A stretch of 21,826 bases of DNA, from positions 1 through 21,826 of the forward strand of contig JADJAH010000021.1 in NCBI GenBank assembly GCA_016704345.1. The letters run 5' to 3'. Of this stretch, positions 8,486 to 16,860 are shown piece after piece (position 1 is the first letter of the stretch; every line of letters starts with the position of its first letter). The position numbers and the translations under genes are program-made. The notes beneath the pieces were generated by a model. That model was not told the origin of the DNA and searched no databases. It was given only the letters and a program-made list of their open reading frames with translations. Source of the stretch: Ignavibacteria bacterium (GTDB lineage: Bacteria; Bacteroidota; Ignavibacteria; Tepidaquicellales; Tepidaquicellaceae).

Positions 8486-8718
8486 ACTTTTTGCCCCTCG
8501 TTACGAATCTCCCAATTCGTAACGTAAGTTCTTTGCGTTCCCAATCAGCCTGCAGGCGGGCCTGCCCGCAGTTACCTATTCTTTTACAATCGCTGCAGGC
8601 GGGCCCGCCCGCTTGTCATTAAAATTTGGATTTCCTTCTTGCAGGCCTGCCTAATGGCCATTGAAATGCATTGCATCCTTGCAGGCAAGCAGGGAGATTA
8701 GGAACGAGTGGCATAACC
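8486..8718. repeat. Nested-palindrome repeat, copy D, split by an insert
   Basis: The left part (about 8488-8548) is TTTTTGCCCCTCGTTACGAA, TCTCCCAATTCGTAACG, then GCGTTCCCAATCAG. The right part resumes at about 8692 with GGAGATTAGGAACGAGTGGC. The break falls inside the second hairpin's AATCAG/GAGATT core, so something was inserted at that point. Confidence 0.65.
8549..8691. repeat. GC-rich palindromic insert inside copy D
   Basis: About 143 bp holding palindromic blocks TGCAGGCGGGCCTGCCCGCA (8551-8570), GCAGGCGGGCCCGCCCGC (about 8595-8612), GCAGGCCTGC (8641-8650) and GCAGGCAAGCAG (8681-8692). The spacers are AT-rich and non-coding. These GCAGGC palindromes look like a second, separate family of repeated palindromes. 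Confidence 0.6.
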
Positions 8719-8828
8719 ACCGGCCGACTGGTTTGCTCAGTCAATATTACAAGCAGTGTTTCTGTTTACATTATCGTACACCTAATACATCATTAAGTGA
8801 AACATTATCTAAGCATTTGATAAACATT

Positions 8829-9194
8829 CTACCCGACCCGCAAAATCTTTTCCATCTTTCTGCCTTTGGCCAACTCATCCACCAACTTGTCAAGATACCT
8901 CACCTGTTGCGTTAACGGATTCTCGATTTCTTCCACCCGATAACCACAGATTACTCCCGTAATTAGATGTGCGTTAGGATTTAATGAGGCATCGCGAAAA
9001 AATGCTTCAAATGTCACCCTTTGATCAATGAGTTCTTGCAGCTTTTTATCGTCGTAACCGGTCAGCCACTGTATAACCTGCTGCAGTTCTTCATTTGTCC
9101 TGCCTTTCTTCTCAACTTTTGTGAGATAGTGTGGATATACCGAGGCGAATGTCATCTTAGCAATTCGCTCATCGTGATTGTTTGTGCTTTTCAT
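8829..9194 (-). CDS. DUF2200 family protein
   Basis: Intact 121-residue protein that matches the DUF2200 family along its whole length: MTFASVYPHYLTKVEKKGRT, ELQQVIQWLTGYDDKKLQEL, NAHLITGVICGYRVEEIENP and LTQQVRYLDKLVDELAKGRK then MEKILR. The function is unknown; the family is small, cytosolic and highly conserved. It is the second gene after DUF1801 on the minus strand (gap about 30 bp), which suggests co-transcription with it. Confidence 0.9.
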   Translation of the reverse strand: MKSTNNHDERIAKMTFASVYPHYLTKVEKKGRTNEELQQVIQWLTGYDDKKLQELIDQRVTFEAFFRDASLNPNAHLITGVICGYRVEEIENPLTQQVRYLDKLVDELAKGRKMEKILRVG

Positions 9195-9225
9195 ACTTTG
9201 CTTGTAGTGATTTTAGTCCTTCAAA

Positions 9226-9619
9226 TTATTTTAACCTTTCCAATTGTCCCTTTCTCTTCACTATGTTCTTGTAATCCCACTGAATGTCTTTTGATTTTTT
9301 CAGCCATCGTTTAAGTTCTTTAACATTGACTTGTTGAGCCGATGTGTAGAAAACAGAAGCGTCTTTAAATTTCTTGCCTTTCACATTTAACTTCGCTTCT
9401 TCAAAGTCCGCTCCACTCCAGAACATAAGACGCAGGCCTGCTTTTTGTTTGCTGTAACCAACGATCGGATTGCCGTCTAAAAACCACACAGGGTGTGCAT
9501 GCCAAATTTTGCTCTCAGCTTCAGTTAGTTTGTTGTCAATTGTCGTTGCAAGAATGTCGCACATATCTTTTTCAACCGGCGATTGTCTGTTGTTGTATTC
9601 TTTGAATTTCTGCTTTCAT
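9226..9619 (-). CDS. DUF1801 family protein (frameshift near N-terminus)
   Basis: About 130 residues. The body (9226-9564) reads MCDILATTIDNKLTEAES, IWHAHPVWFLDGNPIVGYSK, LRLMFWSGADFEE and KFKDASVFYTSA. The I-W-H-x-x-P-x-W-F and G-Y-S/K-x-x-K-x-x-x-x-L-x-F-W patterns fit the YdhG-like DUF1801 fold. The true start is the ATG at 9617-9619 (MKAEIQ), preceded by AAAGAAGAA; after one indel near 9600 the frame continues EYNNRQSPVEKDMCD into the body. The function is not established. Confidence 0.8.
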
Positions 9620-9776
9620 TTCTTCTTTTAAAATGTTTTTACATAGGGTTGAGCTTTCTTCCAGCATTGCAAAAACTGTTTGGATCAGGCAGGAGTAACT
9701 GTGCGTAGCGAAACCTATGCAAGTTACCAATTCTCCGAATCATCGACAGTTGCGGAAAACTATTGTTATAAAAAGT

Positions 9777-10436
9777 CTACTTCTTCTTTACTTCCATTTG
9801 TCTGCTCCAACGTATAATTAGTGGTGCAAGAAATATTGTCGGCAAAAGCCAATACAAAAGTCCGGGAATTTGCTCAGGAAGATATTTTGCGTTAACTACT
9901 AAAAAGGCAGTCAATGCTGCAATGAAACCGCCCGTCATTCGTTGCAAGTGAGCGATAAGCCAATAGTTCTTAATGTCTGTCTTCCCCCTGTAATTCTTAA
10001 AGTCTTGTCGGACAAAGAGCAGCCCAAAAAAGCCAAACGTTATAAATACGAGACCGAATAAGTTTGCCTTTGCCAGGTGTGAAATGCCAAAGCCTATAAA
10101 GAAAAGTCCTGCCAGCAACATAGTGAAAGTGATAATCCGGTCAATGGGGATGGGTGTTTGATAATCATTGAGCATTTTTAAGTACACATAACGATTCCCC
10201 GTACCAACCATATATATTGTAAAAATGCCAACTGCAAACAAGAAATAGTTTGGATTAAGCACAGAAAGGGCAAGAGCAGAAATCCCCGCTGTTAGCATTG
10301 AATAGACAAATAATTTTCCGATCAGTATATGTTTCTTGTCACCCTTTTTCCGCAGGATATTCAAGAACCCTGTCAATAATCCGACAGATCCGCCAGCTAT
10401 ATGCAGTATTAGAAATAGTGTGAATAAAGTTTCCAT
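9777..10436 (-). CDS. Seven-helix inner-membrane protein, DUF2306-like
   Basis: Intact 219-residue protein with about seven hydrophobic segments: residues 4-24 (FLILHIAGGSVGLLTG), 36-58, 62-86, 100-120 (TMLLAGLFFIGFGIS), 124-143, 166-186 and 189-209. His12 in helix 1 and the AHLQRMTGG motif before helix 6 are the only conspicuous polar residues near the membrane. The C-terminus is basic (RWSRQMEVKKK), suggesting a cytosolic tail. The arrangement resembles DUF2306-type membrane proteins; that family call is tentative and no function is known. It starts directly beside a repeat cluster (10465-10590). Confidence 0.75.
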   Translation of the reverse strand: METLFTLFLILHIAGGSVGLLTGFLNILRKKGDKKHILIGKLFVYSMLTAGISALALSVLNPNYFLFAVGIFTIYMVGTGNRYVYLKMLNDYQTPIPIDRIITFTMLLAGLFFIGFGISHLAKANLFGLVFITFGFFGLLFVRQDFKNYRGKTDIKNYWLIAHLQRMTGGFIAALTAFLVVNAKYLPEQIPGLLYWLLPTIFLAPLIIRWSRQMEVKKK

Positions 10437-10464
10437 TATGTAAGTTCTTTCAAATGTGTACTAA

Positions 10465-10515
10465 TGTTCTCTTTTTCCCAATCAGGATATTCAGGAGATT
10501 GGTAACGAGAGGCAA
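10465..10515. repeat. Nested-palindrome repeat, partial copy E
   Basis: Only the right half is present: CTTTTTCCCAATCAGGATAT, then TCAGGAGATTGGTAACGAGA, then GGCAAAATC. An extra ATATTCAGG duplicates part of the hairpin core. It abuts copy F head to tail. Confidence 0.6.
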
Positions 10516-10521
10516 AATCAT

Positions 10522-10590
10522 CTCCCTGGTTACGAATCTCCTGATTCGTAACGTAAGTTCTTTGCGCTCCCAATCAGGAGATTGTTGTGC
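10522..10590. repeat. Nested-palindrome repeat, copy F inserted in a VOC gene
   Basis: It carries GGTTACGAATCTCCTGATTC then GTAACG, TAAGTTCTTTGCGCTC and CCAATCAGGAGATTG. The right edge passes directly into VOC coding sequence (minus strand GGGCCGGCGGCACAACAATC). The element therefore ends or recombined inside that gene. Confidence 0.7.
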
Positions 10591-10866
10591 CGCCGGCCCT
10601 TAAACCACTTTCAGCAATTTCAATAACTCTTTCAATACTTTCAACAGAAAGAGTTTAGTATGCAACTACATAGTTCCTTGTATGCTGGAATGGATCTTCT
10701 GCTGTATGCTTAAATGTTTCATGCGACAGTAACATCACACAAAATTGTTCTTACCAAATTGTTGATCATCGGAGAACGGGGTATTGTTTGAAATTCCTAA
10801 TTAGGTCTAGAAACTCATTGACTGCTCGAAATCTTCAACAGGCAAGTTGATAAATACTTGTTGCAG
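10590..10866 (-). pseudogene. Truncated VOC (glyoxalase/bleomycin-resistance fold) pseudogene
   Basis: This is a decayed paralogue of the VOC gene at 16019-16422. Shared pieces in order are VFINLPVEDFEQSMSF, LLSHETFKHTAEDPF, HTRNYVVAY, LSVESIERVIEIAESGLRAG and GT, then the repeat element cuts it off. The expected start codon reads CTG (CTGCAACAAGTATTTATC; the paralogue has ATGAAACAAATATTT). Several stops and indels lie in the N-terminal half. The C-terminal 40 or so residues present in the paralogue are absent. Unlike most broken genes here, loss of the start and the 3' third suggests real decay. Confidence 0.8.
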
Positions 10867-10906
10867 TTTTCTCAACAAGCACAAGCCGGTTTAGTATGGT
10901 TAGTAT

Positions 10907-10948
10907 ATAAAAACGTTGCGAATCAGATTCTAAGTCTGATCCGCAACG
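10907..10948 (-). terminator. Strong Rho-independent terminator after the dockerin-like protein
   Basis: Minus strand: GTTGCGGATCAGA, loop CTTAGAA, TCTGATTCGCAAC. This is a 13-bp stem with one G-T pair, followed by GTTTTTATATA. It starts about 30 bp after the TAA of the secreted protein gene, which is a clear end of transcript. Confidence 0.85.
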
Positions 10949-10977
10949 ATGAGGAAATAAATTATTAACTTTACTGA

Positions 10978-13900
10978 TTACGGCCTAGCAACGGATATAA
11001 AATTGAAAGCATTATTATCAACTATTGCTGCATCGCTTCCGTCAACAAATCTGTTTCCGTCAACGTCTGAAGTCACATATCCGGATTCAAAATCTGCTGC
11101 GTCATTATCAACCAAAAGTCCGTCGCTCCCGTCACTAAATCCGTCTTGATTTACGTCACCGCCGTATATTGCAAATCTCCCTGGCGATGCATCCGCCTGA
11201 ATCTGATTCCCGCTAAACGCATTGGCTGCAGTCTGAAGAAAATCAAAATTCAGTGTGCTTCCGGAAGTGTAAGACTGACCTCAATCTTGCTCCATGTTTC
11301 AAGTGCATTCCTGTGCTTTATCTGAATGTAATAGGTTCCTGTACCAACATTCGGGAAAACACATGCTGCTTTCAGCAGTGCGGAATCGAGAAGCGTTATT
11401 GTTGAATCGACAATGGAATAAGGCAGGGAAATTTGTCTCAGATATATTCTTACTGTATCTTCCATATTGAGTCTGTTTGTTGAAGGATTGTAGTATCCCT
11501 GGATCGCAAAGTTAATCACGGCATTCACTCCGCTTGAATCTGCAGTCCATCTCGAAAAGGAAGAAAGTCCGCTTAATGTAATTTCATTCAGGGAGGTATT
11601 AACTGTTCCACCCATGTTTGTCCAGTTCACTCCGGAATTTGTAGACTTAAAAAGCTTCAGCGCTGCTTCAGGTCTGAGATTCAATTCCGAATTATCATAT
11701 TTGAATTTCAATGTTGCATTAAGCCCCGAATTGTTTGCAGGTGTAATATCATAATATCTTCTGATGCTCCCGCCGGTCTGAACCGTATGCCCTCTATTGA
11801 TTACAGTACTGCCGAGATTTGAAGCTGTTGTTAGAATTGCGCCGAAACCACCAACATTCAGAGAAGACGGAGCATTAATGGTTCTTGTGGTAGTAAGATA
11901 ACCTGAAGTTCCCTTCACAACATTTCCGGGAGATTCAAGGAGTGAACCCGAAGGCGAAATTGTAAGCACTCTTCCGCTAAGGTCGAGCGTGCCGAGCTGA
12001 ATGATCAGAGAATCATTTACTGTCACGTTATTTGCCAGGCCGGTACCCGAAGCATTATTGATTCTTAATTTGCTGTAAGTAATACCGGAAGTGGAAATAG
12101 TTTGACCGGAAGTACCGTTGTATTCGACAGTAGAACCGGTAGTAGTGAATGTACCTGTTGCAGTGATGGGATTGGATGCTGTAAGCTTTAACCATCTGTT
12201 GGAAATGTTGAACAAGCCTCCTGCATTAATGTTTACGCTGCTCATTTGATGTGTGGTGCCAGAGTTACGTTTGCCAATCCGGTGAATATGGCATGAGTTA
12301 AAAAACCACTTCCGGTAAGAGCTGTTGTTGTATCAAAATAAAAATTTCCCGCAGTGTTCACAATTCCGTTGTTATCAAAAGATGCACCTTTAACTATGAG
12401 ATTTCCTCCTCCGCTGCTGACGGAAATTGTACCATTGTTTGTGACATTACCATATACGAAAAGATCTCTCCCGGAAATTGCCCCTCCATTTATTGAAGCT
12501 CCCGGATCAATTGTAAGTTGCCGTACAATTTAGTCTCAAAAGGTGAAATATCATGTCTGAAATTTGTATGACCGGTATTTACTACTACATTTGCATTGAA
12601 TGCTGATCCGGTTTCTGCGGTAATTTGAACTGTGTTTGAGTCCTTACAGTACCGGGTGAAGAAATCATTCCGCCGGACTGTAATCCCAAATTTCCGCTGG
12701 TCAGAGTAAAAGTGTTTCCGTTGGGATTTATTACTCCGCCTGTTACCATTGAAATATATAGGCGGAGAATATGTAATGTTGCTTAGCAATGGTAACATTT
12801 CCCGAAACAAGAGTAACCGAGGGTAGAAGCACCGTTTTCCCGATATCGAAGTTATGCTGTCAATATAGACTGTACCTGCAGCGGTCACCGTACCATTGTT
12901 AACTAATGACGGGCCATGCTGTAAGAGCCCCCTGTGCTTGATGCGGTCAGCGTTCCGTTGTTGACGATGCTTCCATAAATGAAAAGGTGTCTGCCCGAAA
13001 TGTTGCCGCAGTTGAGAGTTGCGCCGGCATCAATTGTTAGATTACCATATAAACTTCCATCATATGGAGATGCAAGGAATACGCATAATTAACTCCTGAA
13101 TTAACATTGAGATTTGCATTAAACGCAGAACCCGGACGAATATCAAAAGCGGTGTTTTGAGACTTCACAGTACCGGGAGAAGAAATTTCTGCACCTACAT
13201 CCAATCCCAGTGATCCGCCTGTTATAGTGAAAGTGTTTCCATTAGGATTTAACACTCCGCCCGGTGACATTGAAATATAGGAAGATGGAGAATATGTAAT
13301 GTTGCTAAGAAGTGTAACCGTTCCGGAAACTAATGTAACCGATGGTGTGAATAAGCCGCTACCTGAAACAAGAAGTTATGCGTCAAAATAGACAGTGCCG
13401 GCACAAGTCAGAGTACCATTGTTAACTAATGACGGACCATTAATACTGTAAAGAACCTCCTGTACTACTCGCGGTTATAGTCCCGTTATTTGTAACGCTT
13501 CCGAAAATGGACAGATGTCTGCCTGAAATATTTCCGCAGTTAAGAGTAGCGCCGGCATCAACTATTAAATTGCCGAACAAACTTCCATCATACGGAGACG
13601 TTTGATCAAAGGCATAAGTAATTCCCGTATTCACATTCAAGACAGCATTAAATGCCGAACCGCCTCTGAGGTTAATTTCGACATTCCCCTGTGTTCGCAC
13701 AGTGCCGGGTCCGTTTATGATACATCCTTTGGATGCTGTGATGTCATTACCGGAACCATCGGGTATTGTTAGAATAATACCTGTATTTATAGCGAGCACA
13801 CCACCTGAATCAATAACCATCTGATTTGCAGTAGTGCTTACAGTCACAGTTACAATATTTGGATTTCTGATTATGATTGTTCCGCTTGTGTCGCGAGGAA

Positions 13901-14072
13901 CACTTGTTGCCGCAAACCAGATTCCGCCACCGTTTGTTGACATTTGCCATGTGGAAACTGCGTTCCAGTTTCCGGAGGCTGCGCTTCTGAACAGTTCGTT
14001 AGCGGAATTTGCAGTGTTGTTCGCAAAGAAAAAAATTGTCAGAACCGAAAAAATTTTGAGCAAAGTTTCCAT
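10978..14072 (-). CDS. Secreted modular beta-repeat protein with dockerin-like C-terminus (frameshifted)
   Basis: About 1030 residues when joined. The start ATG at 14070-14072 follows a GGGAG ribosome site. Residues 1-23 form a signal peptide (METLLKIFSVLTIFFFANNT). Three similar modules of about 175 residues follow, each with PGTVRTQ, SAFNAVLNVNTG, SPYDGSLFGNL, DAGATLNCGNISGRH and VTNNGTITASSTGG, and each preceded by a GNTFT-like strand. A final beta-rich part (12245-11250, intact) holds NISNRWLKLTASNPITATG, RRYYDITPANNSG and WTADSSGVNAVINF. After an indel near 11260 comes GDVNQDGFSDGSDGLLVDND and SDVDGNRFVDGSDAAIVDNN, then ISVARP-stop: two Asp-rich calcium-loop repeats like type I dockerin. 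It is likely exported and surface-attached or released; no enzyme motif is visible. It has its own terminator. Confidence 0.85.
12250..13800 (-). repeat. Three tandem coding modules, about 525 bp each
   Basis: Plus-strand anchors: a CACAGTGCCGGG-type block at about 13700, 13170 and 12648, and a CATCATACGGAGA-type block at about 13595, 13065 and 12545 (more diverged). Spacings are about 530 and 524 bp. The first two modules are the closest pair. They encode the repeat region of the secreted protein. Confidence 0.75.
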
Positions 14073-14471
14073 TTTTAAAACTCCCGCAGTTTAAATTATA
14101 TAATAAAAATACCTCTCAATACATTTTTGGATGAAGCTTAATCTGTAAACAAATCAAGTTCGTAAGGCGATACGATTCTAAGTCTATCAGATTTTCAGAT
14201 CTGTATGTGAGAGGTACTTAACTTTGTGTGTTTTTGAAAATTTTTGAATCGTGATCGCCATTTAGAGCTAAATTATAATCACTTCTTGTATTTGTCAAGA
14301 AAACTATATTTGGTTTTGTAAGGTATGGATTTGCCGGTAACATGAATTTATTGCCATTGAGGGCGAAAATTCCAATATTTTGCTAATTCAAATCAAACTC
14401 TTTTCAGCTTAAGAATGTTCAGGACATTGTTAAAATGTTGTGTGCACTTTAAATCTAGGATTCAATAATTT
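14073..14471. other. Divergent intergenic region
   Basis: About 400 bp lie between the minus-strand secreted-protein gene and the plus-strand gene at 14472, so it must hold both promoters. No coding frame is evident. It is AT-rich with a weak inverted repeat CAGATTTTCAGATCTG near 14188-14203, preceded by GATTCTAAGTCT, a 12-mer that also occurs in the terminator loop at 10928. No confident promoter or riboswitch can be named. Confidence 0.5.
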
Positions 14472-15898
14472 ATGGAAAACACGAAGCTCATAATTTTAAT
14501 TAAATCGCTTGATCAGTATGAAATCAGACAGTTTAAAGACTTTATAAATTCACCGGCTTTCAATAAGAAAAAAATTCTGCCGAAACTGTTTGATGAACTG
14601 AAAAAATATTATCCGGATTTCAATGACCTCCGAAGTAATGAAAAGCAATTATACTCCAGGCTATATCCGGGTGAAACTTTTGACTACTTTAAACTGAAGA
14701 ATGCATTATCGGATTTGTATAATCTCGGAAAGGAATTTCTCTCATTTCTAAAATATAAAAAGACCTGCAGATAAAGGAGAAATATCTTCTTGAAGAATTA
14801 CGGTTAAGAAGACTCTATAAGCTTTTTGAACAGGAATTAAAATCAGCAATAGCCGGAACAGAAAAAAATCCGACACAAGACGAACATTATGTTCAGCATA
14901 AGTTGAATCTTGCATACGAAAAAATGAGCCATTTGGTATTGTTAAAACCTAATGATAACATCCACCTGCAGCAGGAGATGTATGAATTTCTTTTGACTTA
15001 TTCCTTAATAAGAATTCTAAAATCATATAACGTAATGCTTCATGAGACAAAGCAGAACAATTGCAGTTATGACATGCATATGTTTGAGGAAATCATGCAA
15101 TTTCTTGACAAGAAAAAATTTGACAACCCGACATTGATAGTATACTACCACATAATCAATCTTGAGAGAAATAAGAACGATGTCAATTTTAATCTGTTAT
15201 AAAAAAAACAGCCGGAAAGCACAATGAACGTTTGAATGACTATGACAGGTATATAGTGTTTCTGCATTTAACCAGTTATTGTACGAATGAATATAATATT
15301 AAATGCAGAACGGATCTAATGAATGAACACTTCAGCTCATCAAAGAAAAAGACGGATGGAAAATATTCCGGGAAACAAGATTCTGTATCCGGATTTTCTG
15401 AATGAAGTCAAAATTGCAGTAAGGGCAAATGAGATTGAATGGGCGGAAAAATATATCGAAAAGAATAAGTACATTCTTGTAGAAGGAAGAGACAATACAT
15501 TAAATTTTTGTGACGGATTAATAGAACACAAAAAAGGAAATCATGACAAAGCTCTTGAATTATTGTCAAGAACAAATTTTCCGAATTTTATACTCAAGCT
15601 TCAGGTAAAAATTCTTGAGCTTCAGATTCTTTATGAAATGGAATATTTCGAAAGAGCCGTTTCCGCAATAGATAATTTCAGACATTATATTAAACGGGAA
15701 AAAACAATCAAAGACGATTTCAAAAAAATGTTCATTGAATTTCTGAACATTACAGGCAGTATGCTAAAGCTTAAGAGCGGAAGTTTCGGAAAGGAGAAAA
15801 ATTATTATAAAGATAAGATCCGATTTGATATATCCAAAATGACAGGTAATCAGTTCGGGATAAAGCTTTGGCTGATGGAAAATAATAAGAGTCTATAA
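14472..15898 (+). CDS. Helical cytosolic protein of unknown function, Ignavibacteria-type (three frameshifts)
   Basis: About 475 residues when joined. It starts MENTKLIILIKSLDQYEIRQ, then FKDFINSPAFNKKKILPKLF, YPDFNDLRSNEKQLYSRLYP and FKLKNALSDLYNLGKEFL. It continues (LQIKEKYLLEELRLRRLYK, KLNLAYEKMSHLVLLKPN, KFDNPTLIVYYHIINLERN), then VIKKTAGKHNERLNDYDRY, and the last part WAEKYIEKNKYILVE, HKKGNHDKALELLSRTNF and LQVKILELQILYEM. It is all alpha and charged, with no signal or membrane segment; the C-terminal half looks like TPR-type helix pairs. Frames change near 14760 (short A run), 15197 (A8 run) and 15345. From memory, similar ~500-residue proteins recur in many copies in Ignavibacteria. 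The function is not known. It is divergent from the secreted protein. Confidence 0.75.
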
Positions 15899-16018
15899 GC
15901 CGGAGAATTTTGCTGTTGAAGTATCCGAAGCCGGATTTATCATTATGGCAAGCTTCGAAGAATTCCATGTCAAAAAAGCTGAAACTTTGAAGACGTCCGA
16001 CCAGGAGCTCGACTCTTT

Positions 16019-16422
16019 TTATTCTTTTCGAAACTTACTCAAATCCATAAAAATTATATCCCATGTATGTCCGTCAAAGTCTTCAATTCTTCTCAATTGC
16101 ATGAAGCCATGATCAATCATTGGAATTGGTTCTGTACCTCCGGCCTTTAAACCACTTTCAACAATTTCATTAACTCTGTCAAGGCTTTCAACGGGAAGAG
16201 TAAAATATGCAGCTACATAGTTTCTTGTGTCAGGAATGGATTTTCGGCTATACGCTTCAAATGTTTCATGCGACATAATCATCACATAAATTTGCTCGCA
16301 CCAAACGAAGCACTTTTATGATCATCGGAGAACAGTGGTTTGTTTGAAAATCCTAACTGTGTATAGAAGCTCATTGACTTCTCCATATTTTCAACAGGCA
16401 AGTTGATAAATATTTGTTTCAT
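16019..16422 (-). CDS. VOC family protein (glyoxalase fold; one frameshift)
   Basis: About 133 residues. Start ATG 16420-16422: MKQIFINLPVENMEKSMSFY, then TQLGFSNKPLFSDDHKSASF. After an indel near 16283 the intact body follows: MIMSHETFEAYSRKSIPDT, RNYVAAYFTLPVESLDRV, SGLKAGGTEPIPMIDHGFM, RIEDFDGHTWDIIFMDLSKF. The beta-alpha-beta-beta-beta repeats with FINLPVxxxxxSxxFY and the FxDxDGHxWDI ending are those of the VOC family near extradiol dioxygenase-like PhnB/YaeR types. His and Glu metal positions cannot be assigned firmly. The substrate is unknown. A decayed paralogue sits at 10590-10866. Confidence 0.85.
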
Positions 16423-16446
16423 TTTTTTAGTTAGCAGTCAAATTTA

Positions 16447-16599
16447 TTATTTGATTTGTTCATCCAGTTTTGTTACCCGTTTGCCAAGCTGTAAACCCTG
16501 CACTAAAGCTTACTCTATGAGGTTTTCAGCTTCTTCTTTACAGACACCAAGGTCCTGAACTTAGCAATTATTTGTTTGGAGTTTGAAATAATACTGCAT
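16447..16599 (-). pseudogene. Small ORF with two in-frame stops, unknown
   Basis: One continuous frame of about 50 codons reads MQYYFKLQTNNC, stop, VQDLGVCKEEAENLIE, stop, ALVQGLQLGKRVTKLDEQIK, stop. No indel is needed, only two stop codons, each one substitution from a sense codon. It lies between DUF2256 and the VOC gene on the same strand. I do not recognise the family. The helical, charged text looks protein-like, but chance is possible for so short a frame. Confidence 0.4.
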
Positions 16600-16656
16600 T
16601 CGATGCAAGTATATTTTGCTCAAAGAACTAATATGGAAGTTAGATGCCTGTTCTGT

Positions 16657-16804
16657 TCAGAATTTCTGTTGTGCATCACTGCATTTTATCACTGCAATAC
16701 TTTACTTGATCCCAAACCTTCTCCCATTTTTTCCTCCATGTAAAAGGCTTCTTGCAAAAGATACAAAATCTTAGTTGGCAAATCTCTTTTTTTATCTTAT
16801 GCAT
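16657..16804 (-). CDS. DUF2256 small zinc-ribbon-like protein (two frameshifts)
   Basis: About 48 residues, the usual family size. It starts MHKIKK; one frame then gives RDLPTKI, and the next CIFCKKPFTWRKKWEKVWDQ then VKYCSDK. After another indel comes CSDAQQKF-stop (TGA 16657-16659). The C-x-x-C, P-F-x-W-R-K-K-W and Y-C-S-D-x-C elements define DUF2256, probably a metal-binding knuckle. The family is commonly encoded beside photolyase/cryptochrome genes, matching the cluster upstream. Role unknown. Confidence 0.8.
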
Positions 16805-16860
16805 AGTTAATTATCATTTTAAGTATTCAAATTTTTGATACTATCAGAGATTTTTCTATT

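Noticed and set aside
8300..8718. Possible CRISPR array
   Set aside because: The repeats are palindromic units of about 80-90 bp with irregular spacing and unrelated edges. There is no constant 25-40 bp repeat with unique spacers and no cas gene.
14073..14471. Riboswitch or structured leader upstream of the secreted protein
   Set aside because: Only a weak inverted repeat is visible and no known riboswitch core could be matched.
15340..15968. Minus-strand open frames at the end of the plus-strand helical gene
   Set aside because: They are antisense to coherent helical text on the plus strand and have no recognised motif.
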